Below, piece by piece: positions 7,714 through 17,388 of a stretch of DNA of 64,000 nucleotides. This stretch comes from Paramesorhizobium leguminum (GTDB taxonomy: Bacteria > Pseudomonadota > Alphaproteobacteria > Rhizobiales > Rhizobiaceae): assembly GCF_003217235.1 (NCBI RefSeq), contig NZ_QJTF01000001.1, positions 186,001 to 250,000 on the forward strand, given 5' to 3'. The first letter of the stretch is position 1; every line of letters starts with the position of its first letter. The notes beneath the pieces are model-generated. The model ran no database searches. It saw only the letters and a list, made by a program, of their open reading frames with translations, and was not told the origin of the DNA. The translations under genes were made by a program, and so were the position numbers.

Positions 7714-10700
7714 TCAGAACTTCACACTAAACCGCGCATCCACCCCATTCTGCTTCACTTCCGAGCCGAACTGGCCCGTATAGCTCATGCCCAGCGTGGT
7801 GCGCTTGCTGAGCTTGACGTCGAATCCGGCTTCCACAAGGCCGGTATCCTCAGCCAAAGGCGCGCCGGCGATGGTGAAGGCGTTGCCGCCATCGAAGGCC
7901 AGCGTCGAGACCGGCGCCGTATCGCCATAGGCGTGCTGCCAGCCCATGGTGCCGCGCGCTTCCGCGTCCACGGTGCCGAGCGTGAACGGCGCGGAGGCCC
8001 TAAGACCCAGCGTTGTGAAGGTGGTGCCCGTCGTCTCGCTTTCCGCCGTCAACGCCGCCGCGCCGCCCTTTTCGCTAAAGCCGTCCGTCTTCAACCGCAC
8101 ATGGGCGAGGTTTGCGAAAGGCTCGAAGGCGAAGCGCTCCATGTCGATCCGATAGCCCAGCTCGCCGAAGGCCTGGAACGTTCCGGCATCGTAATCGGCC
8201 TTGAGTTTGTCCTCGAAACCGGGGAAGGCGACCGAGCGCGACGTCTCGATGGTATGCCAGCTATAGGCAAGGCCGGAGCGGAACGAGAGCGCATCGAACT
8301 TTGCTCCGCCATAGACGCCGGCATGGTAATTATCGCTGTTGCCGGAACCTTTTGCATCGAAGCTGGTGCGGCTGTAGCCGGCCATCGCGCCGAGACGCCA
8401 GTCGCCCGCCACCGCCGCGTCGAAGCCGGTGACGAAGCCGCCGGTCGACTGGTCGAGACTGGCGGCATTGCCGTCGCCTTCCGTCTCGCTCCAGGTGCCG
8501 AAGGCCTTCCCCCACGCCGCCATGGTGGGCGCGTCGCCCTTCACAAGCGGCTTGGCATCCGGGCCGAAGCTCATGACCGGCACATCGCTTGCCGCCACAT
8601 CATCGAAGGCCGCCCTGAGCCGGTCATTGACCGCATCGCGGATGAGCCGGCTGTCGTTGATGAGCGCGGTTTTTGCCGAAGCATGGATTTCGCCCGAAAG
8701 CTGGTCGAAGGCCATGCGCGCATCCGCTTCGCTGTCCTGCAGCACCACGGTGTCGAACACCTTATTGCCGGCGCCCAGCGCCTCGATGGCTGCGGCGGTT
8801 GCCTTCTGGTTGCGCGTCTCGCCGACGCCTGCGAAGGCGACATCATTGCGGGCGATGTCGAGATAGACATTGCGCGGATCGTAGGTGAGGCCGAGATCGA
8901 CGAACGGCATGTTCTGGCTAAGATTGCCGAACGTGCCGGTAATGCCGCCATCGGCCGTCAGGATCGTATAGCGCTGCCCCGGCATGTAAGTGCCGGCGAG
9001 CTTGGAGATATAGACATTTCCCCCTTCGAGCGCTGCCTTCCCCGTCACCGCCACCTTGTCGCTCTTGCCATCAGGCGCGATATCGGCAAGATAGGTTGAA
9101 CCAGCCTTGAGTGTGAGATCGCCATCGATTGTCAGCGTGCCGATGCCGTCGCCTCCCGGCGCGAGCGTGCCGATATCGAGCGCTGCGCCGCCGGTTCTAA
9201 CCGTCCCGCCCGCGCCGGTCAGGAACGACATGGTGAGATCGAAGCCATTGAGATCGAGCACGCCGCCATTGGCCGCATAGGCCGTATTGTCAACGAATGC
9301 GCCCGCCACACCGGCGCGCAATGTGCCCGCCGTGACGATCGTGCCGCCGGTATAGCTGTTGGCGGCCATGAGGTTGAGCGTACCCGCGCCCCGCTTTTCG
9401 AGCGTTCCCTTCCCGGAAATCGCCTGCATCATCGCGACCGGAACGGTGGGATGCGAGATATCAATCCAGCCCAGACCCTCGAGCCGGACGGCCTTGTCGA
9501 TCTTGGTCACCGGATCAACCCAGCTTGCCCATTTGTCATCCGGCCCCGCCGTGCGGATGCCGCCATCGGCGAGCGTGATGGTGCCGTCGGTTGAACCCAG
9601 CGCCTCGCTCTCATCGATCGCCACGGTCTTGCCGTCGGCGATCACGATATCCTTGAAGCGGCTGTGATCATCGACGCACATCTCCCTGGCGCCCTGCAGC
9701 GACAGCTGTTGCTTGTCGAGGCAAGCGAGCTGCAGCTTCAGCGGCGCGTTGGGATCGTTCTCGAAATCGATGCCGGTGAGTTGGGAGAGGCGAGCCCGCG
9801 TGGCCGGGTCATCGAGGCCGAGCGTGGCACGCAGTTCGTTCCAGTTTTTCTTGATTGCTTCCAGAACGTCAGGGTCGATATCCGGCGCAACCGTATTGAA
9901 CGTCAGGTCCGTCTTCAAATGGTCTATGAGGATATAACCCCATTGCTTCCAGCTCATCTTGGTGTAGTCGCTGATGTCAGGGAATTCGTCGCGATGCGCC
10001 TGGAAATAATCGTCGATAACCTTGCGGAAAGCTCCGTTGCCAGTGTCAGCTCCAACGAGCAATCCGGCCAGGCGTTGATTGAAAGCCTCCATCTTGTCCT
10101 TGGGAATGAATGGCTTCAATTCAGCGAGATACTTGGTGATATCGTGCCGGTCATAGATCGCGTAGGAAACCATCACAGCCAACTCGTCCTGCGTGATTTC
10201 TTTTTTTCCTTGTGGAACGAAATCCGGGTTCTGGTAAATCGGCTGCACGTTTTCATCGGACAATTGTCCTAGAAACGCATCCGTGCGCTTATTGTTGCGC
10301 GAAAGCTTGAACTCGCCCGCGCCGTCGAAGCCGCTGGCCCCGTTGTCGAAGGTGAGCCGCACCTTGCCGCCTTCCATCTCTTCCACGCGTGGGCCGTTCC
10401 AGATCAGCTCTTGCGCCACCGGCTCGTGGTCGGAAAGGGAGCCGCCGCCCGGCAGGCTCGCCCCTTCGGTGAGCGTGCCGGACCATTTTCCGTTGTCGGC
10501 AAGGCCCACCCATTTCGCATAGGGGCGGGACACCATGATATGGTCGATATTCACGCGGTCCCAGCTCGTCCAGGTATTCGTGGCGTCCTCGCCATCGCTC
10601 GTCCAGGTGGCGCGCCCGTCGCCCATCTGGCTGGGTTTGAACAATTCGCGATTACGATCGAGCTGCATCAACTGGTACTGTTTTTTGAGGATATTCAACG

Positions 10701-11598
10701 TCAGGGGCTGGTTGCTTGCCACCGCATAGGTTTCGTCCTTGAGGCCGATATCCTTGCCCGCCAGATAGGCGGCTTTCAGGGCGTCGCCCTTTTCCTTCCA
10801 GGTCAGGCTGTCGAAATCCTTGCCCGGGTAGGCTTCCTCGATCACCTGCCGGGCCTTGGCCTCGTCACCGGCTTTCATGTATTGCTCGGCAAGAGAGCTG
10901 TAGAGCGGGCTGTCGCTGCCCTCCTGGATGACCTGAATCTGGGCGTCGATGCTGAGCAGGCCGCGCTCCGAAAGATCGCCTGCATTGAAATCGCCGACCG
11001 TGATCGTCGGAAGGGCGCGGCCCCGGGCGGCTTCAACCAGTTCCTTGGCCTGTGCCGTCCGGCTGCTTGCTTCATCCTGATAGTTGAAATGACGGCCTTC
11101 TATGACGACATCCGAGAAGCCGTTGCCGGGGTTCACGCGGACTGTGTTGCCGCCTAGATTCTGCGTGTTTCCGCCCGCGAAAACCATGCCGCTGCCCTCG
11201 CGGTCGCCAAAATCCGGATTCTTCTGATAGCTGCCGGACTTGCCCGGAAGGCCGTTCAGGATATCGAGCGTGTTCCGGACATGGTCTCCGATGACGTTTG
11301 GCTGAGTCTTCGTCTCGCTGTTGTTGTAAAGCTCCGGCATGACGAGAACATCCGGGGCGACCCCGCGCAGGAGATCCTGCATCGTTTTGTTGTAAACGAA
11401 ATTGCCCTTCGCCAGTTCGGCGGGGTCCCATATCTTCGAGTCATTCCTGACATTCCAGATATTGAAGCCCATGATCGTCAGGGAATGGCTTTTTTTACCG
11501 GTCTCCTGCGCCTGTGCGAGCGAAGTCCCAGCCACAAAGGCTCCGACAGCCGCGCCGATTCTGGCGGCTGTCATGAAATTGCTGTTATTTTTCCGCAT
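7714..11598 (-). CDS. Autotransporter with N-terminal nuclease/phosphatase-type passenger
   Basis: A 1294-residue type Va autotransporter. Residues 1-30 form a signal peptide ending AQA. Residues about 38-400 have the exonuclease-endonuclease-phosphatase fold, with the whole active-site set visible: N46 (GFNIWN), E89 (MPELYN), H170, D203/N205 (VGDFNAG), D352/H353 (NIDHI) and D390/H391 (SLSDHEP). A helical region follows. A short beta-helix with the GAGTLNLMAANSYTGGT repeat lies at about 750-850, and the outer-membrane beta-barrel occupies the last 280 residues and ends in phenylalanine. The start is ATG 11598, preceded by GGGG. The role is inferred: a surface or secreted metal-dependent phosphodiesterase, perhaps a nuclease or phospholipase. 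It has its own promoter region and terminator and forms a single-gene unit. Confidence 0.88.
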   Translation of the reverse strand: MRKNNSNFMTAARIGAAVGAFVAGTSLAQAQETGKKSHSLTIMGFNIWNVRNDSKIWDPAELAKGNFVYNKTMQDLLRGVAPDVLVMPELYNNSETKTQPNVIGDHVRNTLDILNGLPGKSGSYQKNPDFGDREGSGMVFAGGNTQNLGGNTVRVNPGNGFSDVVIEGRHFNYQDEASSRTAQAKELVEAARGRALPTITVGDFNAGDLSERGLLSIDAQIQVIQEGSDSPLYSSLAEQYMKAGDEAKARQVIEEAYPGKDFDSLTWKEKGDALKAAYLAGKDIGLKDETYAVASNQPLTLNILKKQYQLMQLDRNRELFKPSQMGDGRATWTSDGEDATNTWTSWDRVNIDHIMVSRPYAKWVGLADNGKWSGTLTEGASLPGGGSLSDHEPVAQELIWNGPRVEEMEGGKVRLTFDNGASGFDGAGEFKLSRNNKRTDAFLGQLSDENVQPIYQNPDFVPQGKKEITQDELAVMVSYAIYDRHDITKYLAELKPFIPKDKMEAFNQRLAGLLVGADTGNGAFRKVIDDYFQAHRDEFPDISDYTKMSWKQWGYILIDHLKTDLTFNTVAPDIDPDVLEAIKKNWNELRATLGLDDPATRARLSQLTGIDFENDPNAPLKLQLACLDKQQLSLQGAREMCVDDHSRFKDIVIADGKTVAIDESEALGSTDGTITLADGGIRTAGPDDKWASWVDPVTKIDKAVRLEGLGWIDISHPTVPVAMMQAISGKGTLEKRGAGTLNLMAANSYTGGTIVTAGTLRAGVAGAFVDNTAYAANGGVLDLNGFDLTMSFLTGAGGTVRTGGAALDIGTLAPGGDGIGTLTIDGDLTLKAGSTYLADIAPDGKSDKVAVTGKAALEGGNVYISKLAGTYMPGQRYTILTADGGITGTFGNLSQNMPFVDLGLTYDPRNVYLDIARNDVAFAGVGETRNQKATAAAIEALGAGNKVFDTVVLQDSEADARMAFDQLSGEIHASAKTALINDSRLIRDAVNDRLRAAFDDVAASDVPVMSFGPDAKPLVKGDAPTMAAWGKAFGTWSETEGDGNAASLDQSTGGFVTGFDAAVAGDWRLGAMAGYSRTSFDAKGSGNSDNYHAGVYGGAKFDALSFRSGLAYSWHTIETSRSVAFPGFEDKLKADYDAGTFQAFGELGYRIDMERFAFEPFANLAHVRLKTDGFSEKGGAAALTAESETTGTTFTTLGLRASAPFTLGTVDAEARGTMGWQHAYGDTAPVSTLAFDGGNAFTIAGAPLAEDTGLVEAGFDVKLSKRTTLGMSYTGQFGSEVKQNGVDARFSVKF

Positions 11599-11628
11599 AA
11601 TATGCCCCACTGCTAATGATCGTATTCG

Positions 11629-11643
11629 GACATTCAAAATGTC
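11629..11643 (-). promoter_or_regulatory. Palindrome upstream of the autotransporter gene
   Basis: GACATTCAAAATGTC is a perfect 6+6 dyad with a 3-base centre, about 31 bases before the autotransporter start. It is a possible operator. A TTGTCA hexamer lies further upstream on the minus strand. Confidence 0.35.
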
Positions 11644-11726
11644 AGATAACGTTCATTAGCGGACGCATATGTCAGTTTGACAACATTCCGTGAGCGACGC
11701 GGTGGTCCTGTTCGCTATCGCTCATG

Positions 11727-12386
11727 TCATGTCAAATTTCGCCGCCGCTCCAATTCCGCCTCGGTCGGCTCATCGAATGCGAACGACCCGGTGACGATCT
11801 CGCCGCCGCGGGCATATTTGTTGATGGTCACGCCGTTATCCGACGCCTTCGAGCTGACGAGCTTCCAGCCATGCGGGAACGCGCCGTCGCCGAACAGCCG
11901 CTTTCCCTGGCCGAGGATAAGCGGGAAGACCGCGACATTGATCTCATCGACGAGATTGTACTGAAACAGCGTCTTGAGAAAATCTGTCGAGCCTTGCGTG
12001 AGCAGGTCCGGCCCGTCGCCGTCCTTCAGCGCCTTGACGGCGCTGACCGCATCGGGGCGCAAGACGTGGCTGTTCTGCCAGTCGAGCTTCAGATTGGGGT
12101 TACGGGTAGCGACATATTTGTTGATGCGGTTGAACAACGGGCCGATTGCATCGCCCTCCGGCGCATAGGGCCAATGCGCGGCGAAGATATCGTAGGTCTT
12201 GCGCCCAAGCAGCAAATCGAACGGCTTGGAGAACATTTCCCCGACCATATCCTCCAGTGTCTTGTCGAAATAATGCGGCACCCAGCCGCCGAATTTGAAA
12301 TTGCCGGTCGGGTCTTCCTCCGGCCCGCCCGGCGCCTGCATCACGCCGTCGAGGCTGGTAAACGCGCCTACGATGATCTTTCTCAT
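11727..12386 (-). CDS. Dihydrofolate reductase family protein (RibD C-terminal-like)
   Basis: A 219-residue protein of the RibD_C/YyaP group within the dihydrofolate reductase superfamily. It shows the N-terminal strand MRKIIVGAFTSLDGVMQAPG, the LLLGRKTYDIFAAHWP helix and the late FPLILGQGKRLFGDG motif. It is not FolA: the spacing and motifs fit the stand-alone RibD-like reductases, whose physiological substrates are mostly unknown. It stands alone between the autotransporter and the antiporter operon. Confidence 0.88.
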   Translation of the reverse strand: MRKIIVGAFTSLDGVMQAPGGPEEDPTGNFKFGGWVPHYFDKTLEDMVGEMFSKPFDLLLGRKTYDIFAAHWPYAPEGDAIGPLFNRINKYVATRNPNLKLDWQNSHVLRPDAVSAVKALKDGDGPDLLTQGSTDFLKTLFQYNLVDEINVAVFPLILGQGKRLFGDGAFPHGWKLVSSKASDNGVTINKYARGGEIVTGSFAFDEPTEAELERRRNLT

Positions 12387-12409
12387 TTTGGCTCCATTTA
12401 AAAGTAAGG

Positions 12410-12516
12410 TAGTGAATAGGGAGGACAGTGAGCAGCAAGCAGTGTGCTGGTAAGTATTGCACGGCGGACAGTTATTTTTTTACTATCGGACTGCTCACTA
12501 CTCACTATCTCACTCA
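12410..12516. repeat. Degenerate P6 palindromic element
   Basis: The left arm contains AGTGAATAGG and ACAGTGAGCAG; the right arm contains CTGCTCACTACTCACTATC. The arms pair imperfectly, so this looks like a decayed copy of the family found at 26284 and 55348. It lies between the reductase and antiporter starts, just upstream of the antiporter ribosome site. Confidence 0.65.
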
Positions 12517-12533
12517 GAAAGGCGTGACGGCGG

Positions 12534-15437
12534 ATGATAACCAATGGCGGCCTGTTGCTTCTGCTGGTATTTATCCCTTTCGCAGGCAGCATTGTCGTCG
12601 CCTTCTTTCGGTCGAACGCCCATAATGTCGAGGCTATTTTCGCAAGTGCGGTCGCGATTGCTGCCCTGAGCCTCGCCGTTCTGCTCTATTCGGGCGTTGC
12701 CGGTGGCGGAGTGGTGCGTGAGGAGATCGCGTGGCTACCGGCTTACGGGCTGAATTTCGGGCTGCGGATGGACGGCTTCGCCTGGATGTTTGCCATCCTG
12801 GTGACGGGCATGGGCCTGCTCGTCATCATCTATGCGCGCTATTATATGTCGCCCGCCGATCCCGTGCCGCGCTTCTTCTGCTTTTTCCTTGCCTTCATGG
12901 GCTCGATGCTGGGCCTGGTGCTTTCGGGAAACCTGGTCCTGCTTGCGATCTTCTGGGAGCTGACCGGCATTTTTTCCTTTCTGCTCATCGGCTACTGGTA
13001 TCAGAATGCAGGCGCGCGTGATGGCGCGCGCATGGCGTTGATCGTCACCGGGGTGGGCGGCATCGCGCTTTTGCTCGGCATCCTGATTATCGGCCATATC
13101 GTCGGCAGTTACGAATTGGATCAGGTGCTGGCCTCCAGCGGTATCATTCGTCGCAATCCTCTCTTCCTGCCGGTGATACTCCTGATATTGCTCGGCGCGC
13201 TCACCAAAAGCGCGCAGTTTCCGTTCCAGTTCTGGCTGCCCAATGCCATGTCCGCGCCAACGCCCGTCTCGGCCTACCTCCATTCGGCGACGCTGGTGAT
13301 GGCCGGCGTATTTCTTCTCGCGCAGCTCTGGCCGGTTTTCTCCGGCACGCGGGAATGGTTCTGGATTCTTGGAATAGCCGGCCTTGCGTCGTTGATACTG
13401 GGCGCCTGGTTCGCCCTTTTTCAGCAGGACCTCAAGGGCCTTCTCGCCTATTCGACGATCAGCCATCTCGGCCTCATCACCGTGCTCCTGAGCCTAGGCA
13501 GCCCGCTCGCCGCCGTCGCCGCCATCTTTCACATGTTCAACCATGCCATTTTCAAGGCCTCGCTGTTCATGGCCGCCGGCATCATCGATCATGAGACCGG
13601 CACGCGCGACATGCGGCGTCTGGGCGGCCTTTTCCGCTTCATGCCCATCACTGCGACGCTTGCCATGGTGGCGAGCGCGGCGATGGCCGGCGTGCCGCTG
13701 TTGAATGGGTTCATCTCCAAGGAGATGTTTTTTGCCGAGGCCGTCGAAACCCACCGTGACAACATTCTCGATATCGTCACCCCTTATCTCGCCATCCTCG
13801 CCGGCATATTCAGCGTCGCTTATTCCACACGCTTCATTCATTGCGTTTTCTTCGGGCCGCCGCGACGCGATCTGCCGCGCGATCCGCACGAGCCGCCGCA
13901 CTGGATGTATATTCCGATCGCATTCCTGGTGCTCGCCTGCCTTGTCATCGGCATTTTTCCCGCCCGCTCGGTCGGTCCATATCTGCGCACGGCGGCAATC
14001 GGCGTTCTGGGCATCGAAACGCCGCCCTATAGCCTCGCCATCTGGCACGGGTTCAACCTGCCGATGCTGATGAGTGCGATCGCGCTGGCGGTCGGGGTGG
14101 CGCTCTATTTCCTGCTCGAAAATTATCTGGCAACCAGCGAAAACGGGCCTCCCTGGTTCCGCCATATCAGCGGCAGACGCATTTTTGACCGCGTCCTCGT
14201 CACGATATCCTGGCGCTGGGCGCGCCTTGCCAGATCCTGGGCCGGCACGCGCCGCCTCCAGCCGCAATTGCGGCTGCTGGTTCTTATCGGGGTCGTCGCG
14301 GGCGCTTTGCCCTTCTATCATGCGGATGCATCCGCAGGCACGGTGCCGATGCTCCCTGTCGATCCGGTGTTCGTGGCGCTCTGGCTGCTCGGCGGCATTT
14401 GCGCCGTGGGAGCGGCGATGAACGCCACGTTCCATCGCCTGGCGGCGCTGGTCATGCTCGGCTGCGCCGGCCTCGTCGTCTGCATCACCTTCGCATGGGC
14501 ATCCGCGCCGGACCTTGCCATGACCCAGCTTCTGGTTGAGATCGTGACGATGGTTCTCATCCTGCTCGGCCTCCGCTGGCTGCCGAAGCGTCCGGAAGGG
14601 CTGGAAAAGATGCCGATGGAGACCGGCCCCCGCATGAGGCGCCTTCGCGATTTTCTTCTGGCGGTCGCAGGCGGAGGGGGCATGGCCTTTCTCGCATACG
14701 CGGTCATGACCAGGCCGGATACGCGCAATATCGGCGATTACTTCGTCCGATACGCCTATACGGAAGGCGGCGGAAGGAATGTCGTCAATGTCATTCTGGT
14801 GGATTTTCGCGGCCTGGACACGTTCGGCGAAATCGCCGTGCTTGGCGTCGTGGCCTTGAGCGTCTTCGCCCTTCTGCGCCGCTTCCGCCCCGCGGCGGAA
14901 AGCATCGGCGCGCCCCTCCAGCAGCACATCCAGGATGCCAGTGACGAGGCCCGAGCGGATCGCCGGCCGGGTGATACGCTGAGCGATTATCTCGCCGTCC
15001 CCTCCGTCATCATGCAATGGCTTTTCCCCGTCATCGTCGTTTTCGCCATCTACTTGTTTTTGCGCGGGCATGATCTGCCGGGCGGCGGCTTCGCGGCGGG
15101 CGTCGCGCTGGCGATAGGCTTTATCCTGCAATATCTGGCCGCCGGTACCCGCTGGGTCGAGAGCCATATGCGCATCCTGCCGCTACGCTGGATCGCGACA
15201 GGTCTTCTCATCGCAGCGTCTACCGGCATGGGGTCCTGGGCGTTCGGCTACCCGTTTCTCACCTCGCGTTTCGAATATGCCAATTTGCCACTCATCGGAA
15301 AGGTGCCAATGGCGAGCGCGCTCCTGTTCGATCTGGGCGTGTTCCTGCTTGTCATCGGCGCCACGGTGCTGGTGCTGATCGCGCTCGCGCACCAGTCGAT
15401 CCGCAGGCATCGGGCCGTTTCGGGGGAGGAGCGCTGA
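12534..15437 (+). CDS. mrpA: Cation/proton antiporter subunit A/B (fused MrpA-MrpB, PhaAB)
   Basis: A 967-residue membrane protein that joins MrpA (related to NuoL) and MrpB. The A part has many membrane helices and the NuoL-like segments LTKSAQFPFQFWLPNAMSAP and SAYLHSATLVMAGVF, with the conserved lysine in the first. The B part is the last 150 residues (LFLRGHDLPGGGFAAGVALA). The fused form marks the group 2 Pha/Mrp operons of Rhizobiales. The seven-subunit complex exchanges Na+ or K+ for protons and supports growth at high pH or salt. It is the first gene of six, with a 1-base overlap to subunit C. Confidence 0.95.
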   Translation: MITNGGLLLLLVFIPFAGSIVVAFFRSNAHNVEAIFASAVAIAALSLAVLLYSGVAGGGVVREEIAWLPAYGLNFGLRMDGFAWMFAILVTGMGLLVIIYARYYMSPADPVPRFFCFFLAFMGSMLGLVLSGNLVLLAIFWELTGIFSFLLIGYWYQNAGARDGARMALIVTGVGGIALLLGILIIGHIVGSYELDQVLASSGIIRRNPLFLPVILLILLGALTKSAQFPFQFWLPNAMSAPTPVSAYLHSATLVMAGVFLLAQLWPVFSGTREWFWILGIAGLASLILGAWFALFQQDLKGLLAYSTISHLGLITVLLSLGSPLAAVAAIFHMFNHAIFKASLFMAAGIIDHETGTRDMRRLGGLFRFMPITATLAMVASAAMAGVPLLNGFISKEMFFAEAVETHRDNILDIVTPYLAILAGIFSVAYSTRFIHCVFFGPPRRDLPRDPHEPPHWMYIPIAFLVLACLVIGIFPARSVGPYLRTAAIGVLGIETPPYSLAIWHGFNLPMLMSAIALAVGVALYFLLENYLATSENGPPWFRHISGRRIFDRVLVTISWRWARLARSWAGTRRLQPQLRLLVLIGVVAGALPFYHADASAGTVPMLPVDPVFVALWLLGGICAVGAAMNATFHRLAALVMLGCAGLVVCITFAWASAPDLAMTQLLVEIVTMVLILLGLRWLPKRPEGLEKMPMETGPRMRRLRDFLLAVAGGGGMAFLAYAVMTRPDTRNIGDYFVRYAYTEGGGRNVVNVILVDFRGLDTFGEIAVLGVVALSVFALLRRFRPAAESIGAPLQQHIQDASDEARADRRPGDTLSDYLAVPSVIMQWLFPVIVVFAIYLFLRGHDLPGGGFAAGVALAIGFILQYLAAGTRWVESHMRILPLRWIATGLLIAASTGMGSWAFGYPFLTSRFEYANLPLIGKVPMASALLFDLGVFLLVIGATVLVLIALAHQSIRRHRAVSGEER

Positions 15438-15778
15438 TGGAACTCGTCGTCGCCCTCGCGATCGGCATTCTCACCGCATCGGGCATATGGCTGCTGCTCA
15501 GGCCTCGCACCTTTCAGGTCATCACAGGCCTGTCGCTCATCTCCTATGCCGTCAACCTGTTCATTTTCGCCATGGGGCGGCTTCGGGTGAATGCCCCGCC
15601 GGTGCTGCGCCATCCGGGCGTCGGCGAGCCCGGCCTATATGCCGATCCGCTGCCGCAGGCGTTGGTGTTGACGGCAATCGTCATCGGCTTTGCCATGACA
15701 GCGCTTTTCCTGGTGGTCCTGCTCGCCTCTCGCGGGCTGACGGGGACGGATCATGTCGACGGCAGGGAGCAGCGATGA
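15437..15778 (+). CDS. mrpC: Cation/proton antiporter subunit C (MrpC/PhaC)
   Basis: A 113-residue membrane subunit homologous to NuoK. Three helices are visible, with the family segment GIWLLLRPRTFQVITGLSLI and the late DPLPQALVLTAIVIGFAMTA motif. It starts in TGATG overlap with subunit A/B and ends in ATGA overlap with subunit D, so it is translated as part of the complex. Confidence 0.94.
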   Translation: MELVVALAIGILTASGIWLLLRPRTFQVITGLSLISYAVNLFIFAMGRLRVNAPPVLRHPGVGEPGLYADPLPQALVLTAIVIGFAMTALFLVVLLASRGLTGTDHVDGREQR

Positions 15779-17388
15779 CGGCCCCCTGGCTCCACAATCT
15801 CATTATCGCGCCGATCGTGTTGCCGTTTGTGGCGGGTGCGCTGATGCTGCTTTTCGACGAGCGCCGGCATACACTGAAAGCCGTAACCAGCCTTGCCTCC
15901 GCTATTTTGCTGTTGGGCGTTGCGGTCGCGTTGTTGGTCTTGGCCGGCGCGGTCGCCCCGGCGGCGAGCGTCTATCTCCTGGGCAATTGGCCCGCGCCAT
16001 TCGGCATCGTTCTGGTGCTCGACCGGCTTTCGGCCCTGATGCTGGTATTGACCGCCATCCTCGCCATCGCCTCGCTCGTCTTCGCCCTGGCGCGTTGGCA
16101 TCGCGCCGGACCGCATTTTCATACCATCTTCCAGTTCTTGCTGGTGGGGCTGAACGGCGCGTTCCTGACAGGCGATCTCTTCAACCTGTTCGTATTCTTC
16201 GAGGTGATGCTGGCGGCCTCCTATGGCCTCGTTCTCCACGGATCAGGCCCCAGGCGCGTCCGGGCAGGGCTGCATTATATCGCCTTCAATTTGGCTGCCT
16301 CGGCGCTGTTCCTGATCGGCGTCAGCCTGCTTTACGGCATCACCGGCACCCTCAACATGGCCGACCTCGCAAGGCAGCTTCCGCTGGTTGCGCCGGGGGA
16401 TCGCGTGTTCGTCGAGGCGGGCGCAGCCATTCTGGGCGTCGCCTTTCTGGTCAAGGCCGGCATGTGGCCGCTCGGCTTCTGGCTGGTCCCCGCCTATGCC
16501 GCCGCCGCCGCGCCCGTTGCGGCCATGTTCGCAATCCTGAGCAAGGTCGGTATTTATCTGCTTCTGCGACTGTCGCTTCTGCTCTCCGGCGCCGGCGCTT
16601 TCGCCGGTTTCGGTGGCGGATGGCTCATCGCTGGCGGCATGGCGACACTGGCTTTCGGCCTCATCGGCGTGCTGGCGTCGCAGGCGATGGACCGGCTCGC
16701 GGGCTATTTTGTCCTTGTTTCATCCGGCACGCTCATTGCCGCCATCGGCATTGGAGGAACGCAGACGACCGGCGCGGCGCTTTATTACATGGCATCCTCC
16801 ACCTTTGCCGTCGCCGCCTTTTTCCTGCTGGCAGAGCTTATCGGGCGCAGCCAGGATACCGCCGCCAATATGCTTGCCGTGACGATGGAGCTCTACGGCG
16901 AGGACGATGAAGAGGCGATTGAAGAGGAGGTGGGGCTGGCCATTCCGGCCACGCTCGCCATTCTTGGCGCCTGCTTCTCCATTTGCGCCATTGTCTTGAT
17001 CGGGATGCCGCCTTTCTCGGGCTTCGTCGCCAAGTTTCTCCTGATCGCTTCCATCCTTAACCCGAAGGGGCTGGGGCACCCCTTGCCCGTATCCGGTAGC
17101 GCATGGGCGCTCATCGCGCTGATCGCCATCGCCGGGCTGGCGGCGCTCATTGCGCTCACGCGCATGGGCATCCGCATCTTCTGGGCATCCCCCGATGGCG
17201 ACGTGCCGCGCGTGCTGCTGGTCGAAATCGCGCCCGTCGCCGGGTTGCTCATGCTCTGCCTTGCGCTGATGGCGGGGGCGGGGCCGATGATGGCTTACAT
17301 GCAGGAAACGGCGCAGTCGCTCCATGCGCCCAGGGACTATATCGGCAGCGTTATGGATGCTGCGCGGGTAAAGGACGCAGGCCCATGA
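15775..17388 (+). CDS. mrpD: Cation/proton antiporter subunit D (MrpD/PhaD)
   Basis: A 537-residue NuoN/NuoM-like membrane subunit. Typical segments are FNLFVFFEVMLAASYGLVLH (bearing the glutamate conserved in this family) and FLVKAGMWPLGFWLVPAYAA. The short acidic insertion YGEDDEEAIEEE near residue 375 is common in rhizobial PhaD. ATG 15775 overlaps the subunit C stop as ATGA; an upstream in-frame extension is only a shadow of subunit C. Confidence 0.94.
   Translation: MTAPWLHNLIIAPIVLPFVAGALMLLFDERRHTLKAVTSLASAILLLGVAVALLVLAGAVAPAASVYLLGNWPAPFGIVLVLDRLSALMLVLTAILAIASLVFALARWHRAGPHFHTIFQFLLVGLNGAFLTGDLFNLFVFFEVMLAASYGLVLHGSGPRRVRAGLHYIAFNLAASALFLIGVSLLYGITGTLNMADLARQLPLVAPGDRVFVEAGAAILGVAFLVKAGMWPLGFWLVPAYAAAAAPVAAMFAILSKVGIYLLLRLSLLLSGAGAFAGFGGGWLIAGGMATLAFGLIGVLASQAMDRLAGYFVLVSSGTLIAAIGIGGTQTTGAALYYMASSTFAVAAFFLLAELIGRSQDTAANMLAVTMELYGEDDEEAIEEEVGLAIPATLAILGACFSICAIVLIGMPPFSGFVAKFLLIASILNPKGLGHPLPVSGSAWALIALIAIAGLAALIALTRMGIRIFWASPDGDVPRVLLVEIAPVAGLLMLCLALMAGAGPMMAYMQETAQSLHAPRDYIGSVMDAARVKDAGP

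Noticed and set aside
11727-12386. Chromosomal dihydrofolate reductase FolA
   Set aside because: Length and motifs fit the RibD C-terminal-like group, not FolA.
13494-15167. Long open frame on the minus strand opposite the antiporter A/B gene (over 550 codons)
   Set aside because: It is antisense to a clear MrpA/B gene, has biased charged composition typical of GC-rich shadow frames, and shows no family motif.
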